Assembly: GCA_030562195.1 (NCBI GenBank)
Contig: CM060200.1
Coordinates: 1,612,001 to 1,676,000, forward strand
DNA length: 64,000 nucleotides
From: Nipponacmea schrenckii
Lineage: Eukaryota; Mollusca; Gastropoda; Lottiidae
Direction of reading: 5' to 3'
Under the pieces are notes generated by a model. The model searched no databases. It had not been told where the DNA came from and saw only the letters and a list, made by a program, of their open reading frames with translations. Below are positions 34,753 through 46,019 of this stretch, one piece after another. Position numbers and translations under genes: made by a program. Positions within the stretch are counted from its first letter, which is position 1. Each line of letters starts with the position of its first letter.

Positions 34753-35898
34753 ATGAATGATTCGCTCGCGATCTTTAATGATACCTCCACACTGAATAGT
34801 TCGGATTTCTTATCGGAATGGAACAGAAATCCACTGCCGGAACCTATCTACAACGCAACCCTGCTATTGCGACTAAATGACGCTCGTCGCTTGGTACATA
34901 TTCCAATAGTGATCTTCCTGCTAATGCTCATGCTGGTAGGTTGCTTTGGTAACGGTTTAGTTATAATCATATACCAGTTTTATTCTCCTAGAAATTCGGC
35001 CAATTTTTTCATCCTTGTATTAGCCATTACAGATTTTGTGAGCTGTGTAACGTTCATACCGTTCGCGATCTACGATTTATGGAATCCTTACATCAATGCT
35101 TTACCTATAGTATGTAAAATTATGAGATTTTTAGAAAACCAAGCCTATTTATTCTCAGGGTTCGTGTTTATCTGCATATCTTGTGAAAGATACGTTAAAA
35201 TTTCTTACCCGTTTCATACGTATTCAATTTCTAGTGCAAAAACTGTCGCTTTCATTGTGTTTCTCGTTTCGCTGACGTTAACGTGGCCGCAGTTCGTGAT
35301 GTATGGACATCAAACATTGATTATCGGCCCTGATCGAGTTGTTGGCGAGGACTGTTCTCTCACTGACCAGTTCAAAAATTCCATTTACGCATTACTGTAC
35401 CACTATCTATTATACTTTGTCTATATCGTGTGTTTTATCATGTTCTTTTTCTTCTACGGGAATATTTTACGAGTGATTATTAAACGGCGGTTAAAGATGA
35501 ATACCAAGACAAATCAAAATGGAGTCGGTAGAGGTGAAGATTCGTTGGGAGGTGTCGGTGGAATTAAGATGCGATCCAGTAGAACTACGTTATGTATGAC
35601 TATGGTTACACTAACAGGAATTGCCAGTTTCGTGCCATTTTTGACGTTGCAGACGTTGCGTTCATCCGGGTCTTACTTTGAGGAGACATTGTTGCCCTCT
35701 GGCGAATATTTCGTCTACGGATCTTCTAAATGGTCGGAATATGTGTACATGTTTGGATTGAGGTCGTATTATCTGGGAAGTTTAGCCAACCCTATCATTT
35801 ATAGTATCATAAATCCCAACTTTAGAAGTCGATCTAAAATTCCTTTCAATAAATTGAAAAAAAAACTATCTGACGTGACGTCAGCTTACTTTCAGTGA
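34753..35898 (+). CDS. Orphan class A (rhodopsin-like) GPCR, copy 2
   Basis: A single-exon 381-residue receptor, roughly three quarters identical by eye to GPCR1 throughout, including the C-terminal SRSKIPFNKLK and KLSDVTSA tail. It has G-N-G-L-V in TM1, an LAITD Asp in TM2, the two disulfide cysteines (VCK, EDC), E-R-Y, W-P in TM4, S-F-V-P instead of C-W-x-P in TM6, a long extracellular loop 3 and NPIIY in TM7. N-glycosylation sequons (NDS, NDT, NSS, NAT) lie in the N-terminus. The N-terminus and intracellular loop 3 differ most from copy 1, suggesting divergence in ligand access or coupling. A run of 14 A lies directly before the ATG. Ligand unknown. Divergent orientation relative to GPCR1 fits an inverted local duplication. 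Confidence 0.9.
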   Translation: MNDSLAIFNDTSTLNSSDFLSEWNRNPLPEPIYNATLLLRLNDARRLVHIPIVIFLLMLMLVGCFGNGLVIIIYQFYSPRNSANFFILVLAITDFVSCVTFIPFAIYDLWNPYINALPIVCKIMRFLENQAYLFSGFVFICISCERYVKISYPFHTYSISSAKTVAFIVFLVSLTLTWPQFVMYGHQTLIIGPDRVVGEDCSLTDQFKNSIYALLYHYLLYFVYIVCFIMFFFFYGNILRVIIKRRLKMNTKTNQNGVGRGEDSLGGVGGIKMRSSRTTLCMTMVTLTGIASFVPFLTLQTLRSSGSYFEETLLPSGEYFVYGSSKWSEYVYMFGLRSYYLGSLANPIIYSIINPNFRSRSKIPFNKLKKKLSDVTSAYFQ

Positions 35899-38100
35899 AA
35901 GATATCCGGCTTTATGATAAACGATAATCTATGTGATAAGAATATGTCCTTGAATTCAGGATTACTGATAAATGTAGGCCTAATTACTTCCCTTGAACAA
36001 ATTAGTTCCTGAGCCAGCAAGATAGTAATGTAAATCTTTATAATGCAACAATCCGCTTTGTTTCCAGGTTAATAGTAATCTATGTAGTAAAGCACAGATG
36101 TATTTAAGAAAGCTGTATTAAAATAACTTTTAACTTTTATTTGATGAAAAGTCCACTGATAAGTACATACGAAACCACGCATGGAAATATCACACGAACG
36201 TAATTCACAAAAATTTTGAATATTTAACTCAACTCAGCATTGTTATGCGACATATAAATTATATATACAAATTAATGTTCTAATATAAAAAAGCCTTGAA
36301 ATCATAAAACAATTTTTAAACCATTACATGTGTTGTGTTTTGGTTGAGATATTAAGCCTTTTTAAAATATTGAGGTCGGGATAGATATTCAGAATGGTAG
36401 GGAACTATGTTAGTGTGTGTTATTTCCATGTAAGAACAGTAGGTACAGTAAAAGTCCTTTTAAGAGACCACCCAGGGGACATTTGCAAAGTGGTCTCTTA
36501 CAGGGGGTGGTCTCTTAATAGGATCAAGGGTCATTAGAAGAGAAGGTACATCATACATTCATTAATGGTTTAATAACAACAATAACAACAAAAAACAATG
36601 TCTTTTACTCGCATAATGGCATCTAACAATTCAAAATTGGAAGAATGCTCAGCCAATAATCTACCGACGGGATGATGATGATGTAGTTTCGAATGATGAG
36701 CAGTAACAGAGCAGACCTATTATTTATTCGGTGTTATATTCTCGAGAATATTGCACCTATTTGGCTCATGATATGATAAAAGGTGAGGGTTATACGGGAA
36801 GACAAGCACTGACACACTTTTTAAACGTTAAAAATGGGGGAGGGGTCTAATACATTTGGGTGTGACTGAGGCATGTAAACATTCAGATAAATAAATGAGG
36901 GGAAGAAAGAGAGGGTGAGAGGGGGCAAATAATAAAATAATACCCCCCCCCTCACATTATTGACATGGGGATTATACAGTTCATTACCCACCTCTCACCT
37001 GTTGATCTGTAATTGCAATTCATTATTCAGATTAGTAGATTAATCCCCAATACACGGTTAAACTATCGTAATCCACTTAGCAAATCAATAGCTTATTAAA
37101 ATCCTTTGATCATCTGGCATACTTCCACTTTTTAAGAGAGTTATTGCTTATCGAATCAGTTTGGCTGTGGTTAATTCATTTCTCAGACAGAAGTGGAAGT
37201 TTAGCTTACCTACATCTTCAATTTAGCATCATTATCAATCCTTGAATTCTTGTCTTGTCTCTATAACAGTTATTGAATGAGCTGTGGTGGTTCTGGTCTC
37301 CGCTAGGACAAACAATGGACAAACTGACTTAAAGGGAGATTGACGTCCAAATGCGTCTGAATGAAATATTCCTAAGAAAATATTTTGAATTTGGCGCTTG
37401 GTAGCATATATTCTGCTGGAAAACATTCCCATATCATATTTTAAATTTTGCCAGAAAGGAAATGGGGATACAGTATTTGGGGTAAAATGCAGAGCCGTTA
37501 TTCTCAAAAACTTAAATAAATGAAAATCCTCATCAGTAATCTGATTGGATAATAAAACTAAATTTAAAATCAAGTTTATTGTTCAACCAATCAGATGATT
37601 TGCGTGTTCCTGATTAAGGCCACTGTTTGCTTGGTCAAATGAGTCATATTATTCTGTATGTACAAAGGTCTACTTTCGATTTGCACAAATCACACGTGGT
37701 CATAATCATCAAATAGTTTGAAGAGTGTAACCACCGTATTATATAAACATATTTTCATCAAGATTTTTTTTTTTTAGAAAATATTACATTTAATGTTGAT
37801 TTCACTTCAAACAATATAATAATTCAATAAGATACAGGTCAATATAATTAATATTGTCGGTCTGTAGCCTTATCATGTTTATTTATTATTTCCCTTTAAT
37901 AAAGAATTATCCCAAATGAAGAAATAAATGAGATGCCTATACTCTCTTAAACGATTGCAAAGTTGAAATAGTAATTCATAAAGTGGCAATAAGTGTTCTA
38001 GAAGAATAAGCATACGCTTATACCCAAATGACCCGTGTGCTCCAGACTGTGTACGTTAAATATCCCTCGACAGTCAGATATCGCAAAAAGGCTAATGGTG
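35899..38100. other. Intergenic; hairpin-forming repeat at 36460-36517
   Basis: TAAGAGACCACCC (36461-36473) is the exact inverted complement of GGGTGGTCTCTTA (36505-36517), and a second arm GTGGTCTCTTA lies at 36490-36500. A C run occurs at about 36943. The 112-codon frame at 37235-37573 has no recognisable domain. Nothing else is supported. Confidence 0.55.
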
Positions 38101-38213
38101 CTGTCCTGCCGAAAATTCAATGCACACTGCATGGCGTTGCCGGTCTTCATTAGCCCATAATATGTAGAAGAGTGGGACGTAAAACTCCATTCATTTTATT
38201 TAATTTATACTCT
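38101..38213 (+). mobile_element. SINE copy, family of 16278-16391
   Basis: CTGTCCTGCCGAAAATTCAA, CACACTGCATGGCGTTGCCG, TCTTCATTAGCCCATAA, GACGTAAAACTCCATTCATT. A near full-length copy, sense on +, ending in an ATTTTATTTAATTT tail. No clear target-site duplication is visible. Confidence 0.8.
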
Positions 38214-39934
38214 AATTCATTCAGTCTAGTGAAGGATTAAAAGCTGTCTGAAGCTCGATGTTATTAAAAAGAGTTACTTCCCTTTGACTATAATAACAAA
38301 TCCTGCCAAGCGTGATTTGTTCACCAGAGAAATTGTGCTGGAAGATTTTTAACATTTGATGAGCTACCTGTTTATTCAGAATGATTCCGTTATATTCGTT
38401 ACAGTATGCGACTTTGACTTAGTGGAATGTTGGAGTTATACGTCCTTAACTACCCTACACCTTCAGGTAACGAAAACGGACACTCTAGCAGTAAACAACC
38501 ATGGCTTTCCTTTTGACAAAGGATTTCCTTGGTACTTTATGTCAATGTGAATTCATTTATATATATATTTAACGTTATTACATGTAAACATTGTAACACG
38601 TTTATCTTTATTGATGCAATGAATTGATATGAAATTATTGAAGGTCTCTAAATCCATGAATATTTGATATTTCATTGGTGATATTTCTATGATACTGCGT
38701 GATATAACAATGACACTGTGTGATATTACAATGACACTGTGTGATATTTCTATGATACTTTTTGATATTTCAATACCCATTACATATTATAACTTAGTTT
38801 ATTCTGGTGTATATAAAGATGTGTGTTGTACTATAATATATATATACCCGTGTGTTATTTGAAACGTGTCCCTCCCCTAAATGTCGTTCAAATCTTAATC
38901 CACCTACAGGTCAATTCTATTTTGAATCTTTAAATCAATTTTTAAGATGGTAATTTATTTCTAATGACATTTCTTGGTATGTCTCAAGACTACTCGAGGT
39001 TGAACTATTATTATCATAACAACAGTATTCAAATATTGCGCAATCTCCTGTTTTGTGACATTTGATATAAAGGTTAAGCAGGTGAATAATAACGGATCGA
39101 TGGCAATAAAACTTTTTAAATAGACATGTTCATTTAACTAGACAGCCTTATACTTTGTATGTTCTATTCAGACTTGGATCGTGAATTACTTTCATCTACA
39201 TGCAGACAAGTAGAGGAATATTTCCCTTGCTTCCCTTGGCAGTTTCATCTTAAATATCCAAGCCTAAGTCCACAAATTTCAGAAATCTAATTTCGTAAAC
39301 AATACAAATTGAGCTTGCTTAATTTTTAAGCCGTTGTTGGTGCTGGGATGATGAGATTTTGATTGGACCATACCTTTTCTTTAAACCAATCAGCGATAAT
39401 TACACAGCCCTTTGAGTTTAGTTTGAAATTATATATATACTTCTCTATTTCCTCCAGCAATAAAAAGGGATAATACTAATATAAAGAATAGATATACAGA
39501 TAGGGTAGATATAGAAATACAAAATATACACCAATTAATTAGATACATTGGAAATACAAGAAATATAGCCTATTTGTGTAAAGTAAGGTTGGGTTTCAGT
39601 TTTGGCTTCCATAAGACAGTGTGAATATAGCAACTAGACACTTAAATTCTGTGTTTTATTTGTTATATTTTGGGGGTTTCAATATTTTTTTTTTATTTTT
39701 AAGTGAAATATTTAGTGTCATTGGGCTCGGATGTAAACAGATCAGAGTTGTTGACATTTGTTGTCAGATGCATCATTTTAAAAATTGTCAATAAACTATA
39801 CATGTCATGAACCTCTATGAGTAAAAAACATTGACAGATTGCAGTCGTGTTTATTATATAACTTTATTTATCTCGTTAGACGGTGTTACGATGCATAACT
39901 TTCCTGCTGTAGTTGACAATTTTCGGGATCCCTT
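38214..39934. other. Intergenic, with a short tandem repeat at 38660-38780
   Basis: At 38660-38780 five units of about 20 bp (GATATTTCTATGATACTGCG, GATATTACAATGACACTGTG) occur. A 64-codon frame at 38356-38550 is not supported. The rest is AT-rich without recognisable features. Confidence 0.5.
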
Positions 39935-40078
39935 TTGAGGGCAGACTGCAGTATAGGCGGTTAGAGCGTTGGAACCTTTACAAGACGACAGCTGCTTTGT
40001 TACTTGTTGCTCAAGGGTTCTAACCCTAGGTTAACGAGCAAGCATCTAAATCACTGAGCCACCGCGGCTCCAACTATT
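39935..40078 (-). mobile_element. tRNA-derived SINE with two facing promoter-like heads
   Basis: On the - strand GGAGCCGCGGTGGCTCAGTG and GGGTTAGAACCC resemble tRNA A and B boxes. On the + strand TATAGGCGGTTAGAGCGTTG plus GGGTTCTAACCC do as well. The near-palindromic B-box block at about 40015-40028 is shared. The - strand head matches the element at 60000-60155. Confidence 0.6.
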
Positions 40079-42640
40079 AGAAAGATCCAAATATTATTGA
40101 AGTGTATTGAGCATATCAACTTACTTACTCATCAAGTATTATACATAGTTTTACTGGCTATAAAGGGTCGACATCTATGAACAATATTCAATATTGAAAG
40201 GCATTAAATATATCAAACTAATCTGGACCTAGAGTGATATCTAGTTTCAAACTAGAATGTTAAACGGTCATAAACAACCCATCAGAATATCTACATATTA
40301 AACGGTATATTTGACACTTGACGGCTGGTCGAGTAAACAGATAATAGATTAAATATCTCATTTTATCAGGAAAAACACAAAAATACAAGTTTGACACTTT
40401 GATTATTTGACCAATTTTATTTTCAAATTTCCATATGAAATATAAGAAAATTGACTGTTTTACATGGTCCCGGGAAGAAGAGAAAGAGATGTGGTTTAAT
40501 TCTAGTTGATTAATGAGTAGGCTTATTGTTTAAAGGGGCACTGCATTTTCTGATAAAACTGCTCGATAAAAAAAATTATTACATGAAAAAATAGAGAAAT
40601 AAACGAATCCTCGAAATGACAGGCATCATCATCTCCAGCAATGGGGGCCATAATGTCAACTTATAGATTTAAAATAGAGCATCGTTGTTACTCGGTATAT
40701 TGACTCGGTGTATCAAAGCAGAGAGATAAAATATGTGTATCTATTCTAACTGTTTCGCTTTGCTAATCCTAAAAACACAAATATATCAGGGAATTAGGGC
40801 ATACAATCTCTCCTTATTTTGTACTATCTTATAAGTTTTAGTGCAATATATTGTACATGTTCGGGGTTATTATTAAGATGATAAATAGAGCAAGGACAAA
40901 CCGTTTTCCTCCGTCTTGACTTCTATTTAAGGGTTTCCTTTCCACTTGAGTGAGTGAATAACAGTAAATGACGACGTTCAATTCGTTATATAACATAATT
41001 TAACACGCCTCTTGTCGCTGATCTTTTTCTGAGAAATAGAGCCTGCTTACTTTTTTTGCTTGTTACATAACTTTAGATATGAGCAATAGTCCGAAATACC
41101 GACCTTTTCTGATTAAATTCACCTTTTACAAATGTCAGATGACAAGATTCGTTAAAATGTCTGTTTTTATTTAAAACTTGACGAATGTCAGTTGGTTAGA
41201 ATTGGTAGAGTTAAAATATTTTATACCTTAGGTTAAGATACCGCCAAAACAAAGCTAAGGAGGTGATGAATCGCGGATGCTGGAGTTGGTAAAACTATAA
41301 AGTGCTTATATTTTAGGACACCCCCCTCCTAAAACAAACTAATTAATCGTTAATGCTTCAAAAATCGACAAATTGTTGGTGGCCTTGGATAGGAAAAAGC
41401 AAACAAGTTTGTGTTCATCCTTCGGTTGTATTCTAAAGCAACGCCTTGTCAGCTGTTTGCATATTTCGCCTACACAGTTCAGTACAGTTGCACTCTAAAA
41501 TATACTAGAACATTGAGAGGGCCATGTAATTACGCAATTTGTGTTGACTTGTGTATTGATTACTGAACTAACTCTGTTTATCAAACTATCATCTTACATA
41601 GTATACGGTACGATTAACAATTTCTTCTGAGATTTTTGATATAAATTTAATAAACAATTATTCACTTGGTGGAGGAATGATGGTCTTCATTACAAAAGGG
41701 GGAATTGGAAAAATGAAATATATGCAAAAAAAAAAAAAAAAACTTATTCAAACAAAAGTAGGTTTATCAGCTCTCGTTTTAAAAGTTTGTCATTAATTGC
41801 CCACCTTGAAAATCTACTATTGTCTTATTTATTGCCTTATTATAGGTGTGATGACGTCACTACCCCCAATTTTTAAATGAAAAGTAGCACAATTATTAGA
41901 GTTAGAATGATATGTGTTGTTTATTAATAAAATATCTGGGATTAAATTCGATCTGCAACGACATACATCAAAATTGTTGACCTGGCCATTGCAAATTGAA
42001 AATACTTGAACCATCAATTTATAAATCCCGTTCCCACCATTCTCGTATTCAACAGTTTCGCGATTGCAGATTTTCACACCACGAGCAACATGTGGTCATC
42101 GCATCAAAAAGGAAATAGGATCAAAAAACATAGATCGAGTGCATACCACGGTTCGTGTGATTGCCTATATACAATGGCCAACTTGATCGGTCAGTCTGGT
42201 ACAAAATACCTTTTATATAGCGGAAATAAAATATATAGCGGGGTGAGAAGGAGGTCAACTAAACGATAAGAAAATTGAAGAATGTTTGAGTCATAAATCA
42301 TCAGATGTATTTTATATATCTTTACAATATTATAATATACGTTGCTCCAGTTCTCATGGTATATGACACTAGATATACAGGTCCAATATCTATACAATAT
42401 ACCAACGTACGTAATTGATATATGGCAAGTTCTTTGGCAAGATACACAAGCAAATTAAAGAATGCTTTGTATATGAATTGAATTGAAATGAGCCTATATA
42501 AGTTTATTTCTAGACACATGTCCCATTAACATGGTTTAAGAGATCTGTTATTTACTGTGTATCCAATTTTCTCTCGGATGTTTGTGTATAAATCATTAAT
42601 TTAACGTACAACCGTTTATGATGTCACATCGACATCAAAA
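40079..42640. other. Gene-free stretch
   Basis: AT-rich with an A run at about 41728. Several frames of 60-90 codons (41829-42519) overlap each other on both strands and lack domain signals. No feature is supported. Confidence 0.5.
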
Positions 42641-42644
42641 GCAA

Positions 42645-42884
42645 GAAAAAACTATATTTTACAAGGATAACAACTTACAACTCCTTTCTACCAGCTGGTC
42701 CTTGGCCAAAACTCTCGGCATTAATCTTTCCTGGATTATCCACACCCATTCACAGCTGGAGGACAGGAATTATGAGTGAAAATGACTTATTCAAGGTCAT
42801 CGGGCTTTCACACTCCGATCGAGATCAGAGCTCAGGACCGACTTTTTCAACATATCCAAGCAAATGACGTCACGACGTTAATAA
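42645..42884. repeat. Interspersed repeat, copy 2 (partner at 33325)
   Basis: Homologous over its length to 33325-33600 (CCAGCTGGTCCTTGGCCAAA, GATTATCCACACCC, TGACTTATTCAAGGTCATCG, CCGATCGAGAT). It is diverged by perhaps a fifth of positions by eye. It runs directly into the 28-bp array. Confidence 0.85.
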
Positions 42885-43026
42885 CCAAACCTCTAACTGC
42901 TATGCTATAGAACCAACACTCTAACCGCTATGCTATAGAACCAACACTCTAACCGCTATGCTGTAGAACCAACACTTTAACCGCTATGCTATAGAACCAA
43001 CACTCTAACTGCTATGCTATAGAACC
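42885..43026 (-). repeat. 28-bp array of tRNA A-box-like units, 5 copies
   Basis: On the - strand each unit contains TAGCATAGCGGTTAGAGTGT, which resembles a tRNA A box (TAGC-AG-GGTTAGAG). The + strand reads CTCTAACCGCTATGCTATAG plus AACCAACA. Units differ by single bases only. The partner interspersed repeat at 33.3 kb has one unit at the same place. Confidence 0.85.
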
Positions 43027-44869
43027 TCATAGCGTCGTAAAATGATTAGTTACAGCAAAATTGCACGAAACAAAGGCGATAAATTTACTTTTACGATTTT
43101 ATGAGAAACGCCATTTACGATAAAATCACATTCGACCAACGATAAATCGTAATATTTTTTGAGAAACGGGTCACAGGCTTATAGTGCAAATGGACGCAAA
43201 GCAGTACAATGTCTTAATGTCACCTTTTTTTAAATTTTATCCTTCAGTATATTTACTCTGGTTTCTTATTTAGATTGAAGAATTATATTGCTACGTACCT
43301 ATTAATATCACTGTCTTGTAAATAAAAGATATTCTAAAAATAAATTTATTTGCTCGATTTCGTAATAAATCTAATTAACTTTGTCGGTATATTAACTTTT
43401 GTTCTATTTTCAGACTGTCGTGAGGGTATAAATATATATTGTCTTGGGTACAGCAGCGTGTTACTCGTCGTTAAGAAGTCGAACAAAAAAACACGTATTT
43501 TATCCTTTTTACAGATAGAGTTTGAACATGCGAATTAAACATTATCTTCATGCTACCGTATTGTTAAAGGGGTTGACCGCAGAAGTTCTGTGCCCTCCGA
43601 TTAATTGTTCGCAGCCCCCCCCCCCCCACCCCTCGCCTCCTCCCAATATATTGAGTTTAGGTCACTATACTATTTCAAAGAATTCGAAAATATAAAATAA
43701 ATAACTGTCTTTTAACAGATTACACCCGAAGTCGTAAATGTAAAATTTAAAAATATACTTTTGTACTGTTACCTAGGATATTTTGTCAGAACAGTTGTGT
43801 TGCACTACAAATTTTAGATTTTCAATGTATGTTTTATATGAACACCCATTACGCTCTATGTTGAACTATTTACGGTCGATTGAACATTAAAATACATTTT
43901 AAGCTTCTAGAAAGAACACCTATGTAAAAGGGGAGAACAGATGGTTTCACTTAGTGGATGCCCATTTCATTGGTCCACTGTGTTTTTGAAAGGCAATGAA
44001 ATCGCAAGCGTTAAATTCAATCTAGTTGATAGATACTTACTAATAATCTTAACGTTTTGGTCTTTATTTATTAAATATTTGCCAATTCATGCAGAAGAGT
44101 GAACACAGCATGGTGAACCTATACTTCAAACAGAAGATTGCTTGACCGACTCCCATATTAGGTTAAGAGGTAGGGATCCCGGGGGGACAGACCTTATTGA
44201 ATTAGTCTATAATAGTTCAGAGTAAGTGTTTCTTTCAGGGAATGATTATTAGGTTTATTTAAATAAGAGGTTTCGGTTCTTATATTGTCGGTAGAGTGTT
44301 CTATGTCTTTGATATATTTAATGATTTGAAAGTAATTCGTGGTCAATTGCTCCGCCCTTACCTTTATTGCTATTATTAGTTTAAGGAACATATATGCAGA
44401 AGAGCAGAAACGACATCTTATCCCTCTGGTTCTGTGTGAAGCACATTTTATCACCTTGTGGTGACTTCCATGATTTGACACCCTTGTGGTGACTGCCATG
44501 ATTTGACTCCCTTCTGGTGACTCCCATGTGGTGACTTCCATGTGATGACTCACAATAATGGATAGAGGGTGATTAAGTTGGAACATTATATATCATTATT
44601 TAGGGAACCAAGCCGCATCTGAATACATAGGTCACTACCCAACTCGATACCATTTAAAATGAAAGTAGAGGCAGATATTGACGACAATGTTTATTGACAA
44701 GATCAAATAAAAGACAAGTGAACGAGGCTACAATAGTTATTAATTTACTATGAACGAGGTGTGGAATATATGAACGAGGTAGTTGTTTTAATATAGACAT
44801 AATAAATAAATAGAGCTTTCAGGTAATCCTTCACTGAACACCAAATCGCAAACTGCCATCGTGTGTCTA
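43027..44869. other. Gene-free stretch with short simple repeats
   Basis: A C run lies at 43615-43629. At 44455-44555 a degenerate repeat of TTGTGGTGACTTCCATGATT units (about 26 bp) occurs. A 130-codon - strand frame at 44194-44586 overlaps this repeat and is not convincing. Confidence 0.5.
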
Positions 44870-45195
44870 TAATATGCAAATATTTGTTATAAATTTTTCC
44901 ATATTCCAAATTTGTTCCAATATGCAAATGATGCATGGCAAAATGCAAATAATGAGTTGTAATATCCAAATGATGAATTACAATATGCTAATGAGGTGTT
45001 GCAATATGCAAATGATCTGAAATATGTAAATTCAGCGGTTGCCGTATAATAAATTAAATTGTTGCTTTATGGAAATGAATTAAAACAATGCAATCCTACG
45101 TTGCAAGAATAAAATTCTACATTTATATGCAAATCTCATGTTTACAAACTTTGTATTTTAGAGTTGCTAAGCATGTATTTGAATATGCAAATATC
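44870..45195. promoter_or_regulatory. Cluster of six perfect octamer motifs (ATGCAAAT)
   Basis: Exact ATGCAAAT occurs at 44874, 44922, 44943, 45006, 45127 and 45185, all on the + strand, with near-matches between (ATCCAAAT, ATGCTAAT, ATGTAAAT). The octamer is the classic POU-domain (Oct) site. The copies sit in a decayed repeat of about 22-25 bp, so the cluster may be a by-product of repetition. No gene is close. Confidence 0.5.
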
Positions 45196-46019
45196 TAAAA
45201 CTAAATGAATTTTTACAGAAATGAGTCTTTTACAAGTTTTTTTGTAAAAAACATTTTTATATTTCGTTTCGTTTTATATTCAACAATCTAAAATAATAAC
45301 TCATTTAAAACGAAACGAAATAACAAGTGGTAAATAGAATGGTTAATAATTGCATTGTGATTACTGGAAAAACAAACACACGGACTTTCAAAATTATAGA
45401 CACAATCATCCGGTCGGGGATGAAACAAATTCTTACAATGTTTAATGAAATATAAGTCATGATAATCAACACTTGACACCGATTTATGACGCGATTATCA
45501 AGTAATCCGAATTTATATAAAACTTGTAGTATTAGGATAGCACTAAATAGTGAAGGTAACTTCCTGTCTAATAATAATAATAATGAATCAAAGAAAAATA
45601 TCTATATTGTTACAAACAAATCTACTAAATATTTAATAAAAAAAAAGAGAAATCGAACGAGAATTGAAATATATAATAGCACAAACTTAACCTTTATGAC
45701 CCTAAAACAAACAGTAAAGCAAATTATTTTTGCAGTAAACAAAAGTTAAAATTGTCCCTTAGTTTTAAAAAATTGTATGTCATTAAATAACATTTTTTTA
45801 CAAAAATCTAAAATCAGAACCCAATTCAAAAGCAAGAGATAAGTAAGTCAAGAAAATGATAAAAATGACAACAGAAACGAAGGCAATTGTTTGCACCAAA
45901 TAGCCAGGTGACCTTGGCGATACAAGGTCAAACAGAAAACGAGTGTGATATATATAGTAACAAAGTGCACGTGCATATTAAACAATCATGACCTCATTAA
46001 ACGCAAAAACTATATAAAA
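45196..46019. other. Gene-free stretch
   Basis: AT-rich. Frames at 45288-45479 and 45486-45749 are Asn/Lys- or composition-driven and unsupported. Confidence 0.45.
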
